Source: Ancylobacter polymorphus
GTDB taxonomy: Bacteria; Pseudomonadota; Alphaproteobacteria; Rhizobiales; Xanthobacteraceae
Length of the DNA: 64,000 bases
NCBI RefSeq assembly: GCF_022836935.1
Contig: NZ_CP083240.1
Span: 62,001-126,000, forward strand
Direction: 5' to 3'
The notes under the pieces were generated by a model. That model ran no database searches. It was not told the origin of the DNA and saw nothing but the letters and a program-made list of their open reading frames with translations. A program made the position numbers and the translations under genes. Of the stretch, positions 34,289 through 42,870 are shown piece by piece; position 1 is the stretch's first letter, and each line of letters begins with the position of its first letter.

Positions 34289-35956
34289 GTGGCGAGACAG
34301 AAGAGCGGCTACTACGGCAAGCGCCGGAAGTTCTGGACATGGGGCTACGAAGGCGAAGATAATTCGAACGAAGAAATCAATGTCATGCGCGAGCGCGTTG
34401 AACAGCGCCTCGGCATCAAGGACATCAAGATCCTCACTGACCCGACGCTGGATGAGATCGAGCTTCACCCAAGCCGTATCAAGATACCGCAGTCGCTTGA
34501 GGCCTTCTGTACGACGGACAAATGGGATCGCGTCGCACATACCTATGGCAAGGGCTTCAAAGACCTGACGCTTGTCTATCGGCGTGAGTTCAGCCGAGCT
34601 CCTGATGTCGTCGCATATCCGCAAGACGAGGCCGACGTTGCAGCCGTCTTCGACTGGTGTGGAGAGAACGGCTACGCCTGTATTCCCTTCGGCGGCGGAT
34701 CGAGTGTGACAGGCGGTTTCTGGGGCCCCGATCGCGACGCATTTCCAGGTGTCGTGGTTGTCGATCTGGGTAACCTCAACAAAATCCTTGAGATTGATCC
34801 GGTATCGCGCGCCGCCCGCATTCAGGGCGGCATTCTCGGGCCGGCTCTTGAGGAGCAGTTGAAGCCGCACGGCCTGACACTGCGCCACATTCCACAGTCT
34901 TGGGAATTCTCGTCGCTCGGCGGCTGGATTGCCACCCGATCTGCCGGTCACTATGCGACCCATCTCACGCATATCGACGAAATGGTGGAGAGCCTGCGGG
35001 TCGTAACTCCGACCGGCACGCTTGAGAACCGTCGCTTGCCTGGCTCCGGCGCCGGTCCCGATCCGAACCGCATCTTTATCGGCTCCGAGGGTACGCTCGG
35101 GATCATCACCGAGGCCTGGATGCGCTTGCAGGGACGGGTCAAGTTCCGCGCCAACGCGGCGATCTCGTTCAAGTCCTTCTATGAAGGCGCCAAGGCTGTG
35201 CGCCAGATTACCCAGGCGGCGCTATTTCCCGCAAACTGCCGTTACCTCGATGAACTTGACGCCAAGTTCTACGGCGCGGGCGATGGAACGGAGTCGGTCT
35301 TGTTGCTCGGCTTTGAATCCGCCGATCACCCAGTCGACGCATGGCTCGATCGCGGCATCGAGATCTGTCAGGACTTCGGCGGCACGGTAAAGCAGCGTGC
35401 TGGAACCAGCGACAACGCTCTGGAAACCAGCAGAAGCGGCGCACAAGGCAACTGGCGTCACCAGTTCCGCTACCTGCCCCGTCTTATGCACACCCGCGCA
35501 GCTATGGGCATCGTCAGCTTCACCTTTGAAACGGCTTACACCTGGGACAAGTTCGAAGCGCTCGATACCGAGATCATGCGCCGGATTCGCGAAGTCCAGA
35601 AAAAGGAGCTTGGGGGCGGAATTATTTGCCGGCGGTTCTCGTTCCTCTATCCGGATGGACCGGCACCGTACTATTCGATCATGGCGCCTTCAACGCACGC
35701 CAACAGCCTCGAAGCCTATACGTTGCTGCACGACGTCGCCTCAAATGCTCTGATGGAGCTCGGCGGGACGTGTACTCACCATCACGCGGTAGGCAAGACG
35801 TTCCGGGAGTTCTACGACATGGAAGCCGATCCGACGTTCAAGCGGGTTCTAGGCGCTGTGAAGACGGAACTCGATCCGAACTGGATGTTGAATCCGGGCT
35901 TGCTGCTCGACCGTCCGAAGGGCGCAAAGGCCCCTCCCCTGAAGATTGTCGGCTAG
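34289..35956 (+). CDS. FAD-linked oxidase related to alkyl-DHAP synthase
   Basis: A 555-residue FAD_binding_4 (VAO/PCMH-type) flavoprotein. It begins with the alkylglycerone-phosphate-synthase-like RRKFWTWGYEGED, has the FAD loop PFGGGSSVTGGFW, the ridge GSEGTLGIITEAWMRL, and the late histidine cluster CTHHHAVGK near residue 495, which in that family is at the active site. AGPS itself makes ether lipids by swapping an acyl for an alkyl group, but bacterial relatives include oxidases of ether- or hydroxy-acids. Between an acyl-CoA pathway and a GST gene, a dehydrogenase acting on the alpha-carbon of an ether carboxylate (like PEG-carboxylate dehydrogenase) is plausible, which would break the ether bond through a hemiacetal. 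GTG start at 34289 with an AAGGAGGAAAACC ribosome site. Confidence 0.78.
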   Translation: MARQKSGYYGKRRKFWTWGYEGEDNSNEEINVMRERVEQRLGIKDIKILTDPTLDEIELHPSRIKIPQSLEAFCTTDKWDRVAHTYGKGFKDLTLVYRREFSRAPDVVAYPQDEADVAAVFDWCGENGYACIPFGGGSSVTGGFWGPDRDAFPGVVVVDLGNLNKILEIDPVSRAARIQGGILGPALEEQLKPHGLTLRHIPQSWEFSSLGGWIATRSAGHYATHLTHIDEMVESLRVVTPTGTLENRRLPGSGAGPDPNRIFIGSEGTLGIITEAWMRLQGRVKFRANAAISFKSFYEGAKAVRQITQAALFPANCRYLDELDAKFYGAGDGTESVLLLGFESADHPVDAWLDRGIEICQDFGGTVKQRAGTSDNALETSRSGAQGNWRHQFRYLPRLMHTRAAMGIVSFTFETAYTWDKFEALDTEIMRRIREVQKKELGGGIICRRFSFLYPDGPAPYYSIMAPSTHANSLEAYTLLHDVASNALMELGGTCTHHHAVGKTFREFYDMEADPTFKRVLGAVKTELDPNWMLNPGLLLDRPKGAKAPPLKIVG

Positions 35957-35963
35957 CTTGGCC

Positions 35964-36644
35964 ATGATTGATCTCTACTTCTGGCCGACGCCGAACGGTT
36001 ATAAGGCGGCGATTATGCTCGCCGAATTGGGCCTGCCTTACAATGTCATTCCCGTGGACATCACGGCAGGTGAACAATTCCGCCCGGAATATCTGGAGGT
36101 CAATCCCAACAACAAAGTGCCGGCCATCGTTGATCACGATGGCCCGCACAACCGGCCGATCAAGATATTCGAATCGGCGGCAGTACTGCTCTATCTCGCC
36201 GAGAAGACCGGGCGCTTTCTGCCGGAAGATCCGGTGAGGCGATATGAGGCGATCCAGTGGCTCATCTTTCAGAATGCCAGCATGGGGCCGATGCTCGGCC
36301 AGGCGCATCACTTCATGGTTTATGCCTCAGAGAAGATTGACTACGCTATCGAACGCTATGATCGCGAGGCCGGACGAATCTACAACGTCCTAGAGAAGCG
36401 CCTCGGCGCAGAAGAATATCTCGCCGGCGAATATTCGATCGCTGACATCAGCACATTCCCGTGGGTGCGTACGCGCAAGTTGCATCGTCGCGACTTGGCT
36501 GACTACCCCAATATCGATCGTTGGTACCATGCCATCAAGAACAGGCCAGGCGTTCATACGGGATTGAACACGCTGGCCGAGAAGAAGACTTGGGAAGCAA
36601 AGCCGGGCACGGACGAGTGGACGAACATGTTCGGCAAGAATTGA
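35964..36644 (+). CDS. Glutathione S-transferase (Nu/YfcG-like)
   Basis: A 226-residue cytosolic GST. The N-terminal thioredoxin fold (1-85) has the TPNGYKAAIMLAELGLPY start, with the Thr-x-Asn site typical of Nu-class/Ure2p-like GSTs, the cis-proline in NNKVPAIVD and the GSH-binding ESAAVLLYLAEKTG. The C-terminal helical domain has the N-capping ADISTFPWVRTR. It could open an epoxide, cleave an ether, or use GSH as an acyl carrier; Nu-class enzymes often bind GSSG. The ATG at 35964 is 8 bp after the oxidase stop, so the two are co-expressed. A GST of this kind has been linked to PEG metabolism in Sphingopyxis, and IsoI is the isoprene-epoxide counterpart. Confidence 0.85.
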   Translation: MIDLYFWPTPNGYKAAIMLAELGLPYNVIPVDITAGEQFRPEYLEVNPNNKVPAIVDHDGPHNRPIKIFESAAVLLYLAEKTGRFLPEDPVRRYEAIQWLIFQNASMGPMLGQAHHFMVYASEKIDYAIERYDREAGRIYNVLEKRLGAEEYLAGEYSIADISTFPWVRTRKLHRRDLADYPNIDRWYHAIKNRPGVHTGLNTLAEKKTWEAKPGTDEWTNMFGKN

Positions 36645-36727
36645 CCGAACCGCCGCAGCGTCAAACTGTGAGAAGTCGATGATCGCTCTCAATGCGTAAC
36701 CGAGGCGTTTGATATCGGAGTTGATCC

Positions 36728-38221
36728 TTGTCGATTGTCATGCCCGAGCCACTGACGAGCGTCCTTTCCCGCCGTGCGGAGATCGTTGCCGAGATGCGTG
36801 CGATCGTCCCAGGCGAAGGCGTGGTCGACGCCGTCAATGAGATGCGCGTCTTCGAGTCGGATGCGTTGACTGCCTATCGGCAGTTGCCCCTGGTTGTGGT
36901 GTTGCCGGAAACCGTCGAACAAGTTTCGGCCGTCCTGCGCTTCTGCAATGACAACGGCGTTCGCGTCGTGCCGCGCGGATCGGGCACGTCGCTGTCGGGC
37001 GGTTCGTTGCCGCTGGCCGATGCGGTTCTGCTTGTGATGAGCCGTTTCAACAGAGTCCTCGAAATCGACTACGCGAACCGAGCAGTGGTAGCGCAACCGG
37101 GCGTGACTAATCTCGGCATCACCAACGCCATCGAAAACGAAGGGTTCTACTACGCGCCAGATCCATCCTCGCAGATTGCCTGCTCCATCGGTGGCAACGT
37201 GGCGGAGAATTCAGGCGGCGTGCACTGTCTGAAATACGGACTGACCGCCAACAACGTGCTTGGGATCGAAATGGTGCTGGTGAATGGCGACATTGTGCGT
37301 CTTGGCGGAAAGCATCTGGACTCTGAAGGCTATGATCTCCTGGGCCTGATGATCGGCTCGGAGGGGCTGCTCGGCGTCGTCACGGAGGTGACGGTGCGCA
37401 TCCTCAAGAAGCCAGAAACCGCACGCGCCGTGTTGATCGGATTCCCGACCAGCGAGCAGGGCGGCCAATGTGTCGCTGACGTGATCGCGGCAGGCATAAT
37501 CCCCGGCGGCATGGAAATGATGGACCGCCCAGCCATCGAGGCGGCCGAAGATTTTGTCCGGGTCGGTTATCCGCTCGATGTCGAAGCGCTCCTGATCATA
37601 GAGCTTGATGGCCCGCCCGCCGAAGTCAATCACCTGATTGCGGAAGTGGAGCGGATTGCCGGGCAAAATGGCTCCACGACCTGCCGCGTCTCGATGTCCG
37701 ATGCGGAACGGCTTTCCTTCTGGGCGGGGCGCAAGGCTGCATTCCCCGCGGTTGGCCGCATTTCGCCTGACTATCTGTGCATGGACGGCACGATCCCGCG
37801 TAAGGAGTTGCCGCGCGTGCTGGCCGGCATGCGGGAGCTTTCCGTGAAGCACGGGCTGCGGGTGGCGAATGTGTTTCACGCCGGCGACGGCAACCTCCAC
37901 CCGCTCATCCTGTATGATGCGAATATTCCCGGCGAGCTTTCTGCAGCAGAAGAGTTTGGAGCAGACATCCTGCGGCTGTGCGTGAGGGTCGGCGGCGTGC
38001 TGACCGGCGAGCATGGTGTCGGCGTCGAAAAACGCGATCTTATGCCGGAGATGTTTTCGGAGGCCGATCTCGACCAGCAGATGCGGATCAAATGCGCATT
38101 CGATCCCAATCACTTGCTCAATCCCGGCAAGGTGTTTCCGCAACTGCGGCGCTGCGCGGAACTTGGCCGCATGCACGTGCATCGCGGACAGCTTCCATTT
38201 CCGGACATCCCAAGGTTCTGA
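36728..38221 (+). CDS. glcD: Glycolate oxidase subunit GlcD (FAD-linked)
   Basis: A 497-residue FAD subunit of glycolate dehydrogenase, which oxidises glycolate (or other 2-hydroxyacids such as D-lactate) to the oxoacid. It shows the FAD loop PRGSGTSLSGGSLPL, CSIGGNVAENSGGVHCLKYG, GSEGLLGVVTEVTVRI and the C-terminal active-site block NVFHAGDGNLHPLI and GVLTGEHGVGVEKRD. The TTG at 36728 is used (CGGAG 9 bp upstream); an ATG at 36740 is an alternative. It opens the glcDEF(G) unit, 83 bp after the GST gene. Confidence 0.9.
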   Translation: MSIVMPEPLTSVLSRRAEIVAEMRAIVPGEGVVDAVNEMRVFESDALTAYRQLPLVVVLPETVEQVSAVLRFCNDNGVRVVPRGSGTSLSGGSLPLADAVLLVMSRFNRVLEIDYANRAVVAQPGVTNLGITNAIENEGFYYAPDPSSQIACSIGGNVAENSGGVHCLKYGLTANNVLGIEMVLVNGDIVRLGGKHLDSEGYDLLGLMIGSEGLLGVVTEVTVRILKKPETARAVLIGFPTSEQGGQCVADVIAAGIIPGGMEMMDRPAIEAAEDFVRVGYPLDVEALLIIELDGPPAEVNHLIAEVERIAGQNGSTTCRVSMSDAERLSFWAGRKAAFPAVGRISPDYLCMDGTIPRKELPRVLAGMRELSVKHGLRVANVFHAGDGNLHPLILYDANIPGELSAAEEFGADILRLCVRVGGVLTGEHGVGVEKRDLMPEMFSEADLDQQMRIKCAFDPNHLLNPGKVFPQLRRCAELGRMHVHRGQLPFPDIPRF

Positions 38222-39426
38222 TGGCGGCGTTTTCACCAGCAACACCGGAGGAAGTCCTGTCTGTCGTCAAATGGGCGGCGGGCGAAAGGGCTACGCTGGA
38301 GATTACGGGCAATGGGTCAAAACGCGGCATTGGATGGCTCGCGCAGACTGAACACACGCTGGAACTCTCGAAGCTTGTTGGTGTGACGCTCTATGAGCCC
38401 GACGAACTAGTGCTGTCGGCCCGAGCCGGAACGCCAATCGCGGAGATCGAAAAGCTGCTGGCCGATCGGAACCAGCGTCTGGATTTCGAGCCTATGGACT
38501 ACGGTCCACTGCATGGAGCTCAACGTGGAAGAGGTACGATTGGCGGCGCGTTGGCGGCCAACCTGTCGGGCCCACGCAGACTGAAAGCTGGCGCTGCGCG
38601 CGACCACATCCTTGGCGTCAGCGCAGTATCCGGGCGCGGCGAGGCCTTTAAGGCGGGCGGGCGCGTCGTCAAGAACGTCACCGGCTACGATGTATCAAAG
38701 GCAATGGCCGGATCATGGGGCACACTGGCCGTCTGCACGGACGTTACCTTCAAGGTCCTGCCCGCCGCTCAGACGGAAACGACCCTCGCCATTCGTGGCC
38801 TGCAAGACCGCGAAGCAGCGGCGGCCATGGCGCAGGCGATGGGTTCCAGCGCCGAGGTCTCCAGTGCAGCGCATCTGCCGGAGCGTCTGGCGGGAGCTGT
38901 CGGCGATGGCGCGTTGGGACCGGAGCCGGCCACCTTGCTGAGATTGGAAGGCCTGCCGCCGTCAATTGAGTATCGCCTCGAACTGCTCCGCAAACTCCTG
39001 GCAACGGCCGATCTGCAGGTATTCGATGAGGATAGATCCTCGACGATCTGGCGCGATGTACGCGATTGCATCCCATTCGCTGACGGCACGCAAACACCTG
39101 TCTGGCGTGTGTCGATGCGACCCTCGGCGGCGCCTGCGATGACGATGGAGTTGCGGCGCACCACGCCCGCGTCCTTCTTCTACGATTGGCAGGGTGGCCT
39201 GATCTGGCTCCGCATGGAAGGCGGAGAGCCGGAAGCAGAGTGCCTACGCACTTTGGTGAAAAGGCACGGCGGCGGGCACGCGACGCTGGTGCGGGCGAGC
39301 GCTGAAGCGCGCGCGACCGTTTTGGCCTTCGAGCCACAGGCGTCAGCCCTGCGCAATCTCAGCGACCGCGTGAAGGCATCTTTCGATCCCCACAACATTC
39401 TCAATCCCGGACGGATGGCTGGTTGA
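38221..39426 (+). CDS. glcE: Glycolate oxidase subunit GlcE
   Basis: A 401-residue second FAD_binding_4 subunit of glycolate dehydrogenase. Segments: ERATLEITGNGSKRGIGW (FAD loop), TIGGALAANLSGPRRLKAGA, FKAGGRVVKNVTGYDVSKAM and the C-terminal ASFDPHNILNPGRM. Its ATG overlaps the glcD stop (TGATG), showing tight coupling. The enzyme is a GlcD-GlcE-GlcF complex at the inner membrane delivering electrons to quinones. Confidence 0.9.
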   Translation: MAAFSPATPEEVLSVVKWAAGERATLEITGNGSKRGIGWLAQTEHTLELSKLVGVTLYEPDELVLSARAGTPIAEIEKLLADRNQRLDFEPMDYGPLHGAQRGRGTIGGALAANLSGPRRLKAGAARDHILGVSAVSGRGEAFKAGGRVVKNVTGYDVSKAMAGSWGTLAVCTDVTFKVLPAAQTETTLAIRGLQDREAAAAMAQAMGSSAEVSSAAHLPERLAGAVGDGALGPEPATLLRLEGLPPSIEYRLELLRKLLATADLQVFDEDRSSTIWRDVRDCIPFADGTQTPVWRVSMRPSAAPAMTMELRRTTPASFFYDWQGGLIWLRMEGGEPEAECLRTLVKRHGGGHATLVRASAEARATVLAFEPQASALRNLSDRVKASFDPHNILNPGRMAG

Positions 39427-39428
39427 CT

Positions 39429-40760
39429 ATGCAGACCAATTTTCTGCCCGAACAACTCGCCGATCCGGGTGTTGCAGAGTCGGAAAAGATCCTGCGCAAA
39501 TGCGTGCATTGCGGTTTCTGCACTGCGACCTGCCCGACCTATGTCACGCTGGGCAATGAACTCGACAGCCCCCGTGGGCGGATCTATCTCATCAAGGACA
39601 TGCTGGAAAACGGGCGTCCGGCGGATAACGAGATCGTCACGCATATCGACCGCTGCCTGTCCTGCCTCGCTTGCATGACGACGTGTCCGTCAGGTGTGAA
39701 CTACATGCATCTGGTTGATCACGCCCGGGCGCATATCGAAAAGACCTACCGTCGTACTGTGATGGACAGGCTGATCCGGGCAGTACTAGCGAAGGTGTTA
39801 CCCTATCCTGGGCGATTCCGCGCGGCACTGAAGCTGGCTGCCCTGAGCCGCCCGTTTGCTGGCCTGTTCAGGAAGTCCGCGGCGCTGAAACCGATCGCCG
39901 CCATGCTCGATCTGGTGCCGGCTTCCCTTCCGCAAGCGCAGAACGGCCCGCGCGGATTGAACGGACCGATGCGCGGGCGGGTGGCTATGCTCACGGGTTG
40001 CGCTCAGCCTGTACTCAATCCGGGCATCAACGAGGCGGCGGCGGCGCTCTTGGAACGGCTCGGTATCGAGATCATGGCTGTGCCTGGAGAGGGGTGTTGC
40101 GGCGCGCTGGTGCATCATCTCGGCCGCGAAGAGGAATCGCTTGCGCAGGCAAGACGCAATGTCGATGCTTGGTCGCGGCTGATCGACAGCGCAGGGCTCG
40201 ACGCCATCGTCATCACCGCGTCGGGCTGCGGCACGACGATCAAGGACTACGGTTACATGCTGAGGCTGGACCCGGCCTATGCCGACAAGGCGGCGCGGGT
40301 TTCAGCGCTGGCTAAGGATGTGACAGAATACCTGACTACCCTCGACATGCCCGAACCAACGACAGTACCGGGCCTTGCCGTGGCCTACCACTCTGCCTGC
40401 TCGATGCAGCACGGCCAGAAGATCATGCGCCAGCCCAGGGATCTCCTCAAGCGCGCTGGCTTTGACGTGCGCGAGCCTCGAGAGGCACACCTCTGTTGTG
40501 GTTCGGCCGGCACTTACAACATCATGCAATCCGAGATTTCCGCCAAACTGCGCGACAGGAAGGTGAAGAATATCGCCGCAACCGGCGCCGACCTCGTCGC
40601 GACCGGCAATATCGGCTGCATGACGCAAATCGCCGATCGGGCAGGTATGCCCATCGTACATACCGTCGAACTGCTTAACTGGGCGTACGGCGGCGAGAGA
40701 CCGGTCAGTATACGGCGCAGCGACGATGGGGCAAACCAAGGAGTGGCGCGCACGCGGTGA
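39429..40760 (+). CDS. glcF: Glycolate oxidase iron-sulfur subunit GlcF
   Basis: A 443-residue iron-sulfur subunit. Two 4Fe-4S motifs are at the N-terminus (CVHCGFCTATCPTY, CLSCLACMTTCPSGV), followed by two cysteine-rich CCG domains (GEGCCGALVHHLG, HLCCGSAGTY). It carries electrons from GlcDE to the membrane. The ATG at 39429 is 2 bp after the glcE stop; a TTG two codons earlier would overlap. A complete glcDEF suggests that the pathway upstream yields glycolate or a similar 2-hydroxyacid. Confidence 0.92.
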   Translation: MQTNFLPEQLADPGVAESEKILRKCVHCGFCTATCPTYVTLGNELDSPRGRIYLIKDMLENGRPADNEIVTHIDRCLSCLACMTTCPSGVNYMHLVDHARAHIEKTYRRTVMDRLIRAVLAKVLPYPGRFRAALKLAALSRPFAGLFRKSAALKPIAAMLDLVPASLPQAQNGPRGLNGPMRGRVAMLTGCAQPVLNPGINEAAAALLERLGIEIMAVPGEGCCGALVHHLGREEESLAQARRNVDAWSRLIDSAGLDAIVITASGCGTTIKDYGYMLRLDPAYADKAARVSALAKDVTEYLTTLDMPEPTTVPGLAVAYHSACSMQHGQKIMRQPRDLLKRAGFDVREPREAHLCCGSAGTYNIMQSEISAKLRDRKVKNIAATGADLVATGNIGCMTQIADRAGMPIVHTVELLNWAYGGERPVSIRRSDDGANQGVARTR

Positions 40761-40843
40761 CGCGATGTGCAGTCGGGGGCGAAATCACGGCGCCGTCGGG
40801 GTTGGAAATTCTGTGTTCGGATTGAAAATTGGGAGAATGAAAA

Positions 40844-40872
40844 ATGGCGATGACGCTGGAACAGGCCAACAT
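40844..40872 (+). pseudogene. glcG: glcG (heme-degrading/GlcG-HbpS family), first nine codons
   Basis: ATG at 40844 with a GGGAGAATGAAAA ribosome site reads MAMTLEQAN and is then cut by the transposon end at 40873. MTLTLEQA is the usual start of GlcG/HbpS proteins, and glcG normally follows glcF. The rest of the gene is not in the window. Confidence 0.6.
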
Positions 40873-42870
40873 GGGGTCGTTTGCGGGAGGGGGCGGAATC
40901 CTACGCTAAGGCTTTGGCCACCGATATTCGCCGGTGAGGTTGATATGCTCCCATCCCAGCGGCGAGACATGGGCCAAGAGATCGGGCGACAGCGGCTTTC
41001 CATCGCGTTTCTGGTTGGCGACGACTTCGCCGAGCTTCATGGTGTTCCAGAAGATGATGATGGCGGCGAGCAGGTTCATGCCGGCGATCCGGTAATGCTG
41101 GCCTTCGGCGGAACGGTCGCGGATTTCACCCCGGCGATGGAAGCTGATGGCTCGTTTCAGCGCGTGATGGGCCTCGCCCTTGTTGAGCCCGATCTGGGCG
41201 CGGCGTTGGAGATCGGCGTCCAGAATCCAGTCGATCATGAACAGCGTCCGCTCGACGCGGCCTACTTCCCGCAGAGCTGTGGCCAGTTCATTCTGCCGCG
41301 GATAGGAGGCGAGCTTGCGCAAAATCTGGCTAGGCGCGATGCCTCCGGCTGCAATGGTGGCGGCGATGCGCAGGATATCGGGCCAGTTGCGCTCGATCAT
41401 GGCCTGATTGATTTTGCCGCCGATCATGGCCCGCAAGTGGGCCGGCGCGGCCGATGGATTGAACGCATAGAGTCGCTTGGACGGCAGATCCCGGATGCGA
41501 GGGGCAAACCGGTAGCCGAGAATGGCGCATGCGGCAAAGACGTGATCGGTGAAGCCGCCTGTATCGGCGAACTGCTCGCGAATATGGCGGCCGGCATCGT
41601 TCATGAGCAGGCCGTCGAGGATGTAGGGAGCTTCGCTCGCCGTCGCAGGAATCACCGGGGTCGCGAACGGCGCATATTGGTCCGAGACGTGGCTATAGGC
41701 TTTCAGACCCGGGGTATTGCCGTATTTCGCGTTGACCAGGTTCATGGCCTCGCCTTGTTCCGTAGCGGCGAAGAATTGCCCATCGCTCGAAGCGGAGGCG
41801 CCCATGCCCCAGAACCGGGCCATTGGTAGCGCCGCTTGCGCCTCGACCACCATGGCCAGCGCCCGGTCGTAAGCTTCGCCCTCGACATGCCACCGTCCAA
41901 TGCGGATCAACTCCCAGAAGGTGTGCGTGTTCGTCGCGTCGGCCATCTTGCGCAGGCCGAGGTTGATCCCTTCCGCAAGGATGACGTTCATCAGCCCGAT
42001 CCGGTCGGCGCAGGGCGCTCCGGTGCGCAGATGCGTGAACGCTTCGGTGAAGCCGGTCGCTGCATCCACCTCCAGCAGGAGATCGGTGATCCGCGTGGGC
42101 GGGATCTGCTTGTAGAGATCGAGCACCAGATCTTCGGCGCCGGTCGGTACGGCAGCTTCGAGCTTCTCGATATGCAGAACGCCGTTTTCGATCGACCCGC
42201 CGGGAATCGTGCCGGTGCGCGCGGCGCGGCCCAGTTCGCGTAACCGGATATCGAGGCGAGCTTGCCGATCCGCCAGCCATTCTTGCGGCCGCAATGGCAC
42301 GGCGAGACGACCGCCTTCCGCGACAGCCTGCGCCGGAACGAGCGCATGCTTCAGGTCGCCATAGCGCCGGGATCGGGCCAACCAAATATCTCCGGATCGG
42401 AAGGCATCGCGCAGATGGAACAGCACCGCTATCTCCCAGAGGCGAGTGTCGCCGACCGCCTGGGCACGAAGATGGCGATGCCATTTCGAGCTGGGCCGAA
42501 GGAAGCCGGTATGTGCGGCATCGTTCAAGCCAGTACGCAAAGCCATCACCGCTTCGAGAAGCGGGAGCGCGATCGGCGCAGCCCGCAGATCGAGCAGGCG
42601 CAACATGCGCGGAGCGTACCGCCGGAACCGATGATAACCGTCGAGTACATGATTGAGAGGATCGTCCGCCATGGTGGCGGTCAGCCGGGTTGCCATTGCA
42701 ACAAGGGTCTTGAAGCCGTCCCACCCTGATCCGCTCGCGATGACGTCGCCCAGCGGCTGGCCATCATCCTGTGCGTCGACCAGAGCGCCGCCGATTTCGG
42801 CGAAGGATTTTAAGGTGTCGCGCACCGCGTTCGCTTCGTCGGCGACTTTCGCTTGGCAAATGCGCTTTGA
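40873..42870 (-). mobile_element. Tn5393-like Tn3-family transposon, truncated
   Basis: One terminal repeat (40873-40910, GGGGTCGTTTGCGGGAGGGG... ending ACGCTAAG) has the sequence I recognise from Tn5393-type elements. It is followed by a transposase gene read towards it. The other end is missing: at about 42870 the element changes abruptly into the 3' half of mod. The element is different from the Tn3-family IS at 12.6 and 62.3 kb. Confidence 0.85.
40906..42870 (-). pseudogene. tnpA: Tn3-family transposase (Tn5393-like), 3' two thirds
   Basis: About 655 C-terminal residues of a Tn3 transposase; the frame is open from the junction, where it reads [19 protein letters not shown], to the TAG stop inside the terminal repeat. 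Catalytic regions are present (GMGASASSDGQFFAATEQG, and the C-terminal LGWEHINLTGEYRWPKP). The N-terminal third of the usual roughly 960-990 residues is missing, so it is not active. An internal GTG at 42825 is not a real start. Confidence 0.88.
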
